Assembly: GCA_905207235.1 (NCBI GenBank)
Contig: CAJLKN010000014.1
Location: 1 to 53,314, forward strand
DNA from: an uncultured Eubacteriales bacterium
GTDB lineage: Bacteria; Bacillota; Clostridia; Christensenellales; Borkfalkiaceae
Direction: 5' to 3'
Length of the DNA stretch: 53,314 nucleotides
Below the pieces are notes generated by a model. The model made no database searches, had not been told where the DNA came from, and saw only the letters and a list, made by a program, of their open reading frames with translations. The position numbers were made by a program, and so were the translations under genes. Positions 7,844-14,975 of this stretch are shown here, piece by piece (position 1 is the stretch's first letter; each line of letters begins with the position of its first letter).

Positions 7844-8065
7844 ATGACTTGGTTCAACAGACAAAGCCGCATCGTTCAGTTGCTTCTGCTTCTCATTCCC
7901 GTTGTAAACTGGTTTGTAGAAATCATCGTAAGATGGTCCACCTTCCTCAAAAAGGGCGGTCTTATAAGACTGATCGTTTGTATCCTCGTAACTATCTTCG
8001 GTATTATATTCGGCTGGATAGACCTTATCTGGGTACTTCTGTTCAAGAAACTTCTTCTTCAGTAA
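7844..8065 (+). CDS. Small hydrophobic membrane protein (unknown)
   Basis: The 73-aa product is almost entirely hydrophobic, with two predicted membrane segments (about residues 10-30 and 41-68) joined by a short basic turn (RWSTFLKKGG). A good AAAGGAG precedes the ATG. It does not match a family I can name. The next 280 bases hold a diverged, frameshifted second copy, so this is a tandem duplication. The strong promoter and long structured leader imply tight control. Confidence 0.75.
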   Translation: MTWFNRQSRIVQLLLLLIPVVNWFVEIIVRWSTFLKKGGLIRLIVCILVTIFGIIFGWIDLIWVLLFKKLLLQ

Positions 8066-8110
8066 TCCCGCAGTTGCCTTTAAGGCAAATTCCGAGCAAG
8101 AGGTAAACTT

Positions 8111-8346
8111 TTGGATTTCGACAAATGGTTTTACTCGCAGGAGCGCATCGTGCAGGTGTTGCTCCTGCTCATTCCCTTGATAGGTTGGTGCTGCGAATGT
8201 CTGGTGCGGCTGAGCGTCTGCTCCGCACGCGCAACATTGTGCATCTGGTGGTATTCCTGCTCTTCCTGCTTATCGGCTGGGGCTGGCTTTTATGCCTCCT
8301 GGATATAGTGTACCTACTTGTTACGGGCAGGCTTTTCCTCGCCTGA
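8111..8346 (+). pseudogene. Frameshifted tandem copy of the small membrane protein
   Basis: Translation from the TTG at 8111 (AAGAGG upstream) gives FDKWFYSQERIVQVLLLLIP, which aligns with the start of the 73-aa protein at 7844. The matching C-terminal half (IVHLVVFLLFLLIGWGW to the end at 8346) is in a different frame, entered near 8211-8232. One missing base would explain it. No slippery heptamer is visible at the junction, so a mutation or a sequencing error is more likely than programmed frameshifting. Confidence 0.65.
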
Positions 8347-8363
8347 GCTTTAAAAAAATTAAT

Positions 8364-8402
8364 AAAAGCCCGCTGAACTTTAAAAGTTCAGCGGGCTTTT
8401 TT
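8364..8402. terminator. Bidirectional terminator
   Basis: A 14-bp perfect stem (GCCCGCTGAACTTT / AAAGTTCAGCGGGC) is flanked by A's on one side and T's on the other. It sits between the convergent small membrane gene and the GH105 gene and can serve both. Confidence 0.9.
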
Positions 8403-8442
8403 ATTGTTCCGTTGAGATATTATTTTTTAATTATAAGCGCGT

Positions 8443-9567
8443 TTACTGCTGTTTGACCTCGGTATATGCCATAACGAACGGACCCGTGCCCTTTGCGTCG
8501 TTCTCGACGACGGGCTCGGAAATGTAGTAAGCGAAAGTGCCGTCGCGGCGGCGGTTGTTCTCGGGACCGAGACCCGCCACGAGGCAGATGCCGCCGAGAT
8601 TGAGCTTGCCATCCCTTTCGGTAAGATAGCGCTCGCATATGCCGTCGAATATGCTCTTGCCGACTGCGGCAAAACGGGCGTCGATGAGCCCAAGTCTTGC
8701 GCCCTTCATCATGGCGTATGCAATCATGGCAGAGCCCGAAGTTTCGAGGTAGTTGCCCTCTTCGCCCATGCGGTCTATAACCTGATAGAACATGTGCCCT
8801 TCGCGGTCGATGTACTGCTCCAGCCCCTCTATCGTCGTGCGGAAAATGCGGGTGAGAGCTTCTTTCGCCGCGGGAGAAGTGATATAGCCTATAACATCCA
8901 CAAGTCCTACCGTGTACCAGCCGTCTGCGCGCAACCAGAACGACTTGCTGAGCCCCGTCTTTTTGTCCGCCCAGAATGCCTTTTTTGAATAGTCCCAGCC
9001 GTGGTAATACAACCTCTCCGTGCCGTCGTACATGTTTTCGTAAACGTTTGTGAACTGGCGGACTATGTCCGAATAATCGCCATTGCCCCTTTCGCCCACA
9101 TAGCGGCAATAGAACACCTGCGCCATGTAAAGCCCGTCGAGCCATACCTGGTCGGGATATATCTTTTTGTGCCAGAAGTTGCCCAATGCAATTCGCGGCT
9201 GACCGCAAATCTGCTTGTACAGCAACTCTATCGCCTTATTATATTTTTCCTTGCCCGTTTCGGCGTACAAATCGAAGAGTATTCTGCCTTCGTTGAGGTT
9301 GTCGAGGTTGTAAGTTTCAAGCTCGTAACCGCGTATGCTTCCGTCTTCGAACACATAGTAATCGACAAATTTATCGATGAAATCGAGATACTTTTTATCG
9401 CCCGTCAGCTTATATATTGTATAGAGCGACGTCATCATGCAGCCGTCTATATAGTTCCAGCCGGGCGCCTTGCCGTGCCTGATATTTTCTATATTCCATA
9501 TGGGCGCTTCGGGTTTGGTATCTTCTATGAGCCTGTCGATATACTTGTCAATGATTTTGTAATCCAT
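8443..9567 (-). CDS. GH105 unsaturated rhamnogalacturonyl/galacturonyl hydrolase
   Basis: The 374-aa protein has the six-hairpin barrel pattern of GH88/GH105, with the acid Asp in VWLDGLYMA (Asp144, equivalent to Asp143 of YteR) and a conserved LRADGWYTVGL stretch. These enzymes hydrate the double bond of unsaturated uronic acids at the ends of pectin oligomers and release them as 5-keto-4-deoxyuronate, the substrate of KduI. There is no signal peptide, so it is cytosolic. It is the last gene of the ABC transporter operon, 15 bases after the GH28 gene, which fits degradation of imported oligosaccharides. Confidence 0.92.
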   Translation of the reverse strand: MDYKIIDKYIDRLIEDTKPEAPIWNIENIRHGKAPGWNYIDGCMMTSLYTIYKLTGDKKYLDFIDKFVDYYVFEDGSIRGYELETYNLDNLNEGRILFDLYAETGKEKYNKAIELLYKQICGQPRIALGNFWHKKIYPDQVWLDGLYMAQVFYCRYVGERGNGDYSDIVRQFTNVYENMYDGTERLYYHGWDYSKKAFWADKKTGLSKSFWLRADGWYTVGLVDVIGYITSPAAKEALTRIFRTTIEGLEQYIDREGHMFYQVIDRMGEEGNYLETSGSAMIAYAMMKGARLGLIDARFAAVGKSIFDGICERYLTERDGKLNLGGICLVAGLGPENNRRRDGTFAYYISEPVVENDAKGTGPFVMAYTEVKQQ

Positions 9568-9582
9568 ATGCCCTCCGCAATA

Positions 9583-11121
9583 TCATTCGACGATGAGTTT
9601 TCCGCAATTTTTCTTTATTATTTCAGGGCCCTCGACGCCGCTGAAAGTTACGTTTTTAAGGACAACCTTTTCTACGTTGTCAATGTACAGACCTTCCTTG
9701 CAATATTCGCGCACAAACTCGAGCATGGCAGGCTTGAAAGGTTTTGCGTCCTTTTTGAAGGAGAACGAAACGTTTTCAAGCACAATTTCCTTTACGGGCT
9801 GCTCGACAAGCCCGTCGAAATACGCGCACATGCATTCGCAGTCGGTACATTCGATGTCCTTGAACTTGAACCTGCCCATATAAGGGGTATCGTCGCCAAC
9901 GGGATGTTTTTCGCGCGACCAGACGTATTCTGTGTGTCCGTCGGGATCGCAGAAGTAATACATGTTGAGCACGAGCGGAGTTATGACGTTTACCATCTTT
10001 ATGTTTTCGAAAAGTACGTCGTCGATTATCGAATTTTTGCCTCTGCCCCTGCGCGATTTTATGCGCAGACCTCTGTCGGTGTGTCTGAATACGCACTGGC
10101 AGACGGTCAGATCTTTGACGCCGCCCGAAATTTCGCTGCCGAGCACTATCGCGCCGTGTCCATCCTGGAAAAGGTCGTTTCTTATGGTGTGGCGGCTTGC
10201 GGGCGTCTTATACTTTGCGCCCATATAAATCTTGCCCGCCTTGATAGCAACGCAGTCGTCGCCCACCGAGAATACGCAGCCGACAATATCTACCTTATCG
10301 CAGCTCTCGGGGTCGAGACCGTCGGTGTTGGGTCCAGTGTAAGGGTTCTGAACGCGCAGGTCGAAGAAACCGAGGTTCTTCGAGAAGAAGGGATGAAGGT
10401 TCCAAGCCGCAGAATTTTTACACGTTACGCCGTGCATGACTACGTTTTCGCACTTATTGAGCGTAACCAGTCTGGGACGGGCTACCGCTCTGCCCTTGGG
10501 CGTTGCCCACCACGTGGACTTGTCCGCATTGCCGTTTATCGTGCCTTCGCCGACTATCTTTATATTGCGCTGCTTATATGCCGAAACGAACGACTGATGG
10601 CAGGGATGAGGATTGCCCTCCCATGTTGCGAGAATTTCCTCCGTTCCGTCGTCGTGCTCTATTTTTGCGGGCACATAAGGATAGTGCTCTTCGACGACGT
10701 CGCCGAGCAATTCCGCGCCCTTGCAAAGTTCAATCGTAATGTCGCTGGCAAGAACTATCGGTCTTACGTAATAGCTTCCCTCCGGAATTATTACCCTGCC
10801 GCCCTTGGGGCAGCTGTCGATAGCCATCTGGACATAGTAAGTATCGTCGCTCTCGCCGTCGCCCTTTGCACCCAACTCTTTGACGTTGACCGTGCCGCTC
10901 TCTTTGAGCGTTCTGAATTTAAGCTGAGAGCCGTCCGAAGAAATACCAACGGTATATTCCGTATCGGGCGCGAGGTTGAAAAGCGAAAAGACGTTGGTAT
11001 CTTTTTCTTCGACAGCTTTGCCGTCGAGTGTTACCGTATATTTTTCGGGGCTGTAATAGGGAGCCTTATTATCGAGCTCAAAGCACGCCGTCGTGCCGGA
11101 GACAAAAAGCAACTTAAACAT
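9583..11121 (-). CDS. GH28 polygalacturonase/exo-galacturonidase, cytosolic
   Basis: The 512-aa protein has an N-terminal beta-rich domain (about residues 1-75, fibronectin-like) and then a GH28 parallel beta-helix. All four family motifs are present: NTDG (265-268), DD (288-289), GHG (321-323) and RIK (353-355). The aspartates are the catalytic acid/base pair that hydrolyses alpha-1,4-galacturonosyl or rhamnogalacturonan bonds. There is no signal peptide, so it most likely trims imported oligomers in the cytosol. GGAGG lies 9 bases before the ATG, and the start overlaps the preceding gene by 8 bases, showing translational coupling within the transporter operon. Confidence 0.93.
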   Translation of the reverse strand: MFKLLFVSGTTACFELDNKAPYYSPEKYTVTLDGKAVEEKDTNVFSLFNLAPDTEYTVGISSDGSQLKFRTLKESGTVNVKELGAKGDGESDDTYYVQMAIDSCPKGGRVIIPEGSYYVRPIVLASDITIELCKGAELLGDVVEEHYPYVPAKIEHDDGTEEILATWEGNPHPCHQSFVSAYKQRNIKIVGEGTINGNADKSTWWATPKGRAVARPRLVTLNKCENVVMHGVTCKNSAAWNLHPFFSKNLGFFDLRVQNPYTGPNTDGLDPESCDKVDIVGCVFSVGDDCVAIKAGKIYMGAKYKTPASRHTIRNDLFQDGHGAIVLGSEISGGVKDLTVCQCVFRHTDRGLRIKSRRGRGKNSIIDDVLFENIKMVNVITPLVLNMYYFCDPDGHTEYVWSREKHPVGDDTPYMGRFKFKDIECTDCECMCAYFDGLVEQPVKEIVLENVSFSFKKDAKPFKPAMLEFVREYCKEGLYIDNVEKVVLKNVTFSGVEGPEIIKKNCGKLIVE

Positions 11122-11854
11122 CGTTGGATTCCTCCACTTTTTTGTTTTTATTCTTTCTTACAAGATAAACAATCAGATCTTTTATACCTATAAACGCCAT
11201 ATCCGCTATAACGGTAAATAAACCGTACAAAAGCGGCTCAACGCCGACATTTATGTTCTGCTGACCCTGAGTGCCGCTGATTATATCAATAAGCATATTG
11301 AGCCCCTGATACATATAAGTTACCACAAAAGCCACAAAAACATAATAAATTATATTTGTGAAAAAGGTCCAGTATTTTTTAAAAGGGAAGGGAAACATTA
11401 TATACGGATCGTATTCCCTGTCGCTCGACTGAAAATAATACATCGCAGGGTTCGCAAGAACGTCAACGACAACGCCCAAAACAACACCTGTGAGAATTAT
11501 TCTGTTTTCGTTGCTGCTTATAATAGAACCCAGTCCCATGCCGATTATATAGCAGACCATGCCGGCAAACCAGAACTTGATTACCAGTGCCTTTATCCAT
11601 GTGGGAACTCTTGACAGACGGTCAAGTTTATAAGGGTTGAATTGCTTGGCGCCGGATTTGTTGTATTCCTTTTTTTCGCCCTGCTCAGCGGCCTCTTGTC
11701 CTATGCAATCTTTAACATTGTAAGAAACTTCCTTGCCGTCATCAGGAGCAGCATCATTTTTAAGAATATATACGAGTTCGTCAACTTTATCGACTTTTAA
11801 ATCGTAATAATTTTCTATGGTAGTTTCTTTGTTCTTTTTTTTCTTTTTTGACAT
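11114..11854 (-). CDS. Unknown polytopic membrane protein in the pectin ABC operon (246 aa)
   Basis: The protein starts with a lysine-rich, charged 80-residue tail (MSKKKKKNKE) and then shows four to five hydrophobic segments between about residues 85 and 235, ending in another lysine cluster. I do not recognise a family. Its place between an ABC ATPase cluster and GH28, with an 8-base overlap to GH28, makes it part of the same transcript. It could be an accessory subunit of the importer or a scaffold. Its sequence is visibly more AT-rich than the enzymes around it. Confidence 0.75.
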   Translation of the reverse strand: MSKKKKKNKETTIENYYDLKVDKVDELVYILKNDAAPDDGKEVSYNVKDCIGQEAAEQGEKKEYNKSGAKQFNPYKLDRLSRVPTWIKALVIKFWFAGMVCYIIGMGLGSIISSNENRIILTGVVLGVVVDVLANPAMYYFQSSDREYDPYIMFPFPFKKYWTFFTNIIYYVFVAFVVTYMYQGLNMLIDIISGTQGQQNINVGVEPLLYGLFTVIADMAFIGIKDLIVYLVRKNKNKKVEESNDV

Positions 11855-11870
11855 TTTACTCTGTTTAGAT

Positions 11871-11903
11871 AAATAACCGACAATTCATCATTGCCGGTTA
11901 TTT
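11871..11903 (-). other. Intercistronic hairpin in the ABC operon
   Basis: On the minus strand a 14-bp stem (one G-T pair) with a 5-base loop lies between the 225-aa and 246-aa membrane protein genes. No T-run follows, so it may stabilise or attenuate the mRNA rather than end it. Confidence 0.5.
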
Positions 11904-11923
11904 GCAATTATAATAAACTTGAT

Positions 11924-12601
11924 TTAATCCTGTAAATCGATTTTCTGCATATGCTCTGTAGCAGAATCCAGATTGACGCTTGTATTTATCTTCATGAGCA
12001 ACTTCCTGTAAAGAGGCAATGTGCAAATAAGCACTATCGAAAGTCCCAATAAGATAATATGTGCCAAAGTAAGCGCAAACGTCGTTTCAAACAGCTTTGC
12101 AACTTCAGGCGTCGTCGCCCCTACGCTGACATAATACTCGTTGTATCCCGCAGTCATAAGAACATAATAGAATGCTTCGCAAACTATCATTATTACTATC
12201 ATTCCGAGGGTTACTGCAAGCATAAGCACATTCACATGAAGTCTTACGCCCGATTCCGTCATGGTTTTTACTACCTTACTGTTTACGGGCTTTATCTTAG
12301 GGAATGCATTGAGGTAAGCTACAAGAACAAGTATGGAAAGAAGCGTATTGACAAATACCATCAATCCTACCCATTCGATTTCTTCGCCATGATATACAAT
12401 CAACTCCGAATAAATCGAAAGCGAAAGCAGATTGAATACTGTTACTATAAAAAGATATATAAAACCTATATTCTGGGGTTTACGTTTTATAGAAACAATT
12501 TGTTTACGACCCCATTCCTTAAAGCCTGCACCGATTTTTGACCATACCGAAGGTTTATCTTCATTTGCTTCAGTCTTGATTATCTGTTCATTTTCTGACA
12601 T
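11924..12601 (-). CDS. Unknown four-TM membrane protein in the pectin ABC operon (225 aa)
   Basis: After a 45-residue charged N-terminus, four hydrophobic segments are visible (about residues 46-66, 79-97, 122-145, 176-197), with a long loop before the last. No known motif was found. The start has AGGAGG upstream and lies 11 bases after the ATPase gene, so the two are translated from one mRNA. It is one of five unassigned membrane proteins in this operon and shares only a general topology with those of 200 and 202 aa, not a clear sequence match. Confidence 0.75.
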   Translation of the reverse strand: MSENEQIIKTEANEDKPSVWSKIGAGFKEWGRKQIVSIKRKPQNIGFIYLFIVTVFNLLSLSIYSELIVYHGEEIEWVGLMVFVNTLLSILVLVAYLNAFPKIKPVNSKVVKTMTESGVRLHVNVLMLAVTLGMIVIMIVCEAFYYVLMTAGYNEYYVSVGATTPEVAKLFETTFALTLAHIILLGLSIVLICTLPLYRKLLMKINTSVNLDSATEHMQKIDLQD

Positions 12602-12612
12602 AACAAACCTCC

Positions 12613-13680
12613 TTATCTTATAGCCAACGTCGTTTCTTTATCAAAGAAATGAACTTTTTCGACATCAAAACCGACTTTGATTTCGTCGCCGTATTTATAA
12701 TCTGTCCACTTGGGAATTTTATAAACTACCTGCTTTACACCGCGAATTTTGCCGTGTATCAGCGTATTCATTCCCAAATTTTCATTGTTTGTTACAACAA
12801 ACGGGACATCGCCGTCCATCGTAAAGTTTTCAGGCCTTACACCAAGGACAACTTCTTTTCCTTCATAATCTTTGAGCAATGCTGCCTGACTATCGCTGAG
12901 ATTATATTCAAACAGGTCACATTTGAACTTTTTCCCTTCAACTTTACCCTCGAACATATTCATAGGTGGAAGTCCTATGAATGTTGCAACGAAGATATTG
13001 GCAGGCGTTTCATATAATTCAATCGGTCTGCCTATCTGCTGAACATGACCCATAGACATACATACTATTCTGTCAGCGAGTGTCAGAGCTTCTGTCTGGT
13101 CGTGTGTCACGTACATCATTGTGGCATTAAGTTTTTTATGAAGAAGCATTATCTCGCGCCTCATCGAACCGCGCAACTTTGCGTCAAGGTTTGACAAAGG
13201 CTCGTCGAAAAGGAAAACTTTGGGGTTTCTGACTATTGCACGACCCATCGCAACACGCTGGCGCTGACCACCGGAAAGCTGCTTGGGTTTTTTATTTAAC
13301 TGCGTCTTCAAATCAAGTATTTCTGCCGCAGCCATTACCTTTCTGTGAATAACTTCTTTGTTCTCTTTACGAAGAACAAGCGAAAAAGCCATGTTCTCGT
13401 AAATAGTCATATGTCCGTACAGAGCATAGTTCTGGAATACCATTGCTATATCCCTGTCTTTAGGAGGAAGTCTTGTGCAATCCTTGCCATCGATTACCAG
13501 TTTGCCGCTGGTAATATCTTCAAGTCCTGCAACCATTCTCAACGTTGTAGATTTACCGCAACCCGAGGGACCTACGAGTACTATAAATTCACCGTCAGCT
13601 ATATCGAGATTGAAATCCCATACTGCCTGAACTCCGCCGTCGTATATTTTTTCTATATGCTGCAAACTTACGTTAGGCAT
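12613..13680 (-). CDS. Sugar ABC transporter ATP-binding protein (UgpC/MsmK/MsmX type)
   Basis: The 355-aa protein has Walker A (GPSGCGKST, about residues 37-45), the LSGGQRQRV signature, Walker B (VFLFDEP) and a C-terminal TOBE/MOI-like domain, the layout of multi-sugar CUT1 ATPases. It would power the permeases at 17.6-19.6 kb. I chose the ATG at 13680 because AGGAGGTGA lies 8 bases upstream; a GTG three codons earlier is too close to that site. The start overlaps the preceding membrane gene by 8 bases. A second ATPase of the same type is at 26.6 kb. Confidence 0.93.
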   Translation of the reverse strand: MPNVSLQHIEKIYDGGVQAVWDFNLDIADGEFIVLVGPSGCGKSTTLRMVAGLEDITSGKLVIDGKDCTRLPPKDRDIAMVFQNYALYGHMTIYENMAFSLVLRKENKEVIHRKVMAAAEILDLKTQLNKKPKQLSGGQRQRVAMGRAIVRNPKVFLFDEPLSNLDAKLRGSMRREIMLLHKKLNATMMYVTHDQTEALTLADRIVCMSMGHVQQIGRPIELYETPANIFVATFIGLPPMNMFEGKVEGKKFKCDLFEYNLSDSQAALLKDYEGKEVVLGVRPENFTMDGDVPFVVTNNENLGMNTLIHGKIRGVKQVVYKIPKWTDYKYGDEIKVGFDVEKVHFFDKETTLAIR

Positions 13681-14281
13681 TGATTTCACCTCCTGAAACA
13701 GCCTGCGCGGTTTCCTCTTCCTTCAAAGCTGCCTCGAGATCTACAGTTCCGTCATTGACTTCTTTTACAAATTTTTCAAGTTTCAAAGCCTTAAGATATC
13801 CTAAAATTCCTGCTGCAAGGAAGCATGCCGCCGACGCGCAGAGAAGAACAAGGAACAGAGCGAACATAGCTCCATCAGTAAGATATACTTGCGCCATACC
13901 TCTTATATATTTTGTTGTAAATGTCAAAAGAGGATAGATGAAAATTCTTACTATCTGCACAACAGCAAGTCCAAAAGCAACAAAAGCAAAACGCTTATCG
14001 TAGTTTTTAAGTCTTTCGGATGTAAGGAACGCAAAAAGCAAAACAAGAAGGTTGATTATAACCGATGCTCCATGGATATATGAATACACGGGCATACCGG
14101 GTGTGCCATCAACGCCAACAAAAGTAGCCTCACGGTTGTCGCAAACCTGCTTATACATAAACATAAAGTACAGGCAGTTAAAAGCAATTCCAAGAAGAGC
14201 TAAATTTGCCGAAACCTTGTTCTTTCTGTAGCGCATCAGGTCATTGCTTATAATGGGATTAGACTGAACATTCTTTTTCAT
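13673..14281 (-). CDS. Unknown four-TM membrane protein in the pectin ABC operon (202 aa)
   Basis: Four hydrophobic segments are visible (about residues 24-43, 69-86, 97-118, 135-160), and the C-terminus is acidic and soluble (about 40 residues). No known family motif is seen. It lies 1 base after the 200-aa membrane gene and overlaps the ATPase start by 8 bases, so it is tightly coupled to both. A partner role for the importer is plausible from position only. Confidence 0.75.
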   Translation of the reverse strand: MKKNVQSNPIISNDLMRYRKNKVSANLALLGIAFNCLYFMFMYKQVCDNREATFVGVDGTPGMPVYSYIHGASVIINLLVLLFAFLTSERLKNYDKRFAFVAFGLAVVQIVRIFIYPLLTFTTKYIRGMAQVYLTDGAMFALFLVLLCASAACFLAAGILGYLKALKLEKFVKEVNDGTVDLEAALKEEETAQAVSGGEINA

Positions 14282-14282
14282 T

Positions 14283-14885
14283 TTAAGCTACCTCCTTTAC
14301 TGCATTATTTTCAAGGAGAGCCTTCTCTCCGCGCATAAGCATAATCTTCCATACAAGGTTGAATATAAGCGCGAGCGATGCTATGATTATAATAGGATAG
14401 AGAACATATCCGAGGGCAAAATTCCATGTGGAAGCCGTACATACAACATCAGCCTCTGCCAATATTTTACTCAACCTTTCATAATATGTGGGATCAGCAA
14501 TTATATCGAGGAATCTGCCAAAAAATACCGAATTCTGTATAAGAATATATACAGATATAACAATATCCGCTATGCTGACAATACCTATTGCAACATAGTT
14601 CGAGATATAATAATTTCTTCTTTTATTTGTAGCGGTTATATAAAGAAGTACGCCGCAAAGTATGATTACGATAGAAAGTATAAGCAATAAATTGTTAAAC
14701 GGCTGAACATCCTGATAAATTACAGCCTCAGGCATATCAGCATTGGGATTACCATTAGCCTGAATAGTTGCGCCGATAGCACCAAGCCCGGCAGAACAGT
14801 ATATAAAGCAATATACTGCCGATAATGCACCGAGAATAACCATTAAAAGGCACATTATCTTCTGAAATTTCATTTGAGTTTTCAT
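14283..14885 (-). CDS. Unknown four-TM membrane protein in the pectin ABC operon (200 aa)
   Basis: Hydrophobic segments lie at about residues 9-30, 64-83, 93-113 and 158-185, with a roughly 35-residue outer loop after the first. No family is recognised. I chose the ATG at 14885 because GGGGGAG lies 5 bases upstream; an upstream ATG would add residues encoded within the preceding hairpin. It follows the binding-protein gene, separated by that hairpin, and starts a block of three tightly packed genes (this one, the 202-aa protein and the ATPase). Confidence 0.75.
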   Translation of the reverse strand: MKTQMKFQKIMCLLMVILGALSAVYCFIYCSAGLGAIGATIQANGNPNADMPEAVIYQDVQPFNNLLLILSIVIILCGVLLYITATNKRRNYYISNYVAIGIVSIADIVISVYILIQNSVFFGRFLDIIADPTYYERLSKILAEADVVCTASTWNFALGYVLYPIIIIASLALIFNLVWKIMLMRGEKALLENNAVKEVA

Positions 14886-14910
14886 TGCAACTCCCCCAAA
14901 GTATTTTGTA

Positions 14911-14936
14911 TGCGCCCGCGCCATAGCGCGGGCGCA
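14911..14936 (-). other. Hairpin downstream of the binding-protein gene
   Basis: TGCGCCCGCGC and GCGCGGGCGCA (11-bp perfect stem, loop CATA) lie between the solute-binding protein and the next gene. Only a weak T-tract follows on the minus strand. Such hairpins often protect the binding-protein mRNA or cause partial termination, giving excess binding protein over permease. Confidence 0.65.
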
Positions 14937-14975
14937 CGCAAATTGTCAATTAACTACAACTGTTAGTTAAGTGAA

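Noticed and set aside
8205..8240. Programmed -1 frameshift in the second small membrane gene
   Set aside because: No slippery heptamer or downstream stem-loop was found at the junction, so mutation or sequence error is preferred.
9001..11193. A 730-codon plus-strand frame opposite GH105 and GH28
   Set aside because: It is long but antisense to two enzymes with complete catalytic motifs; no start site or family pattern supports it.
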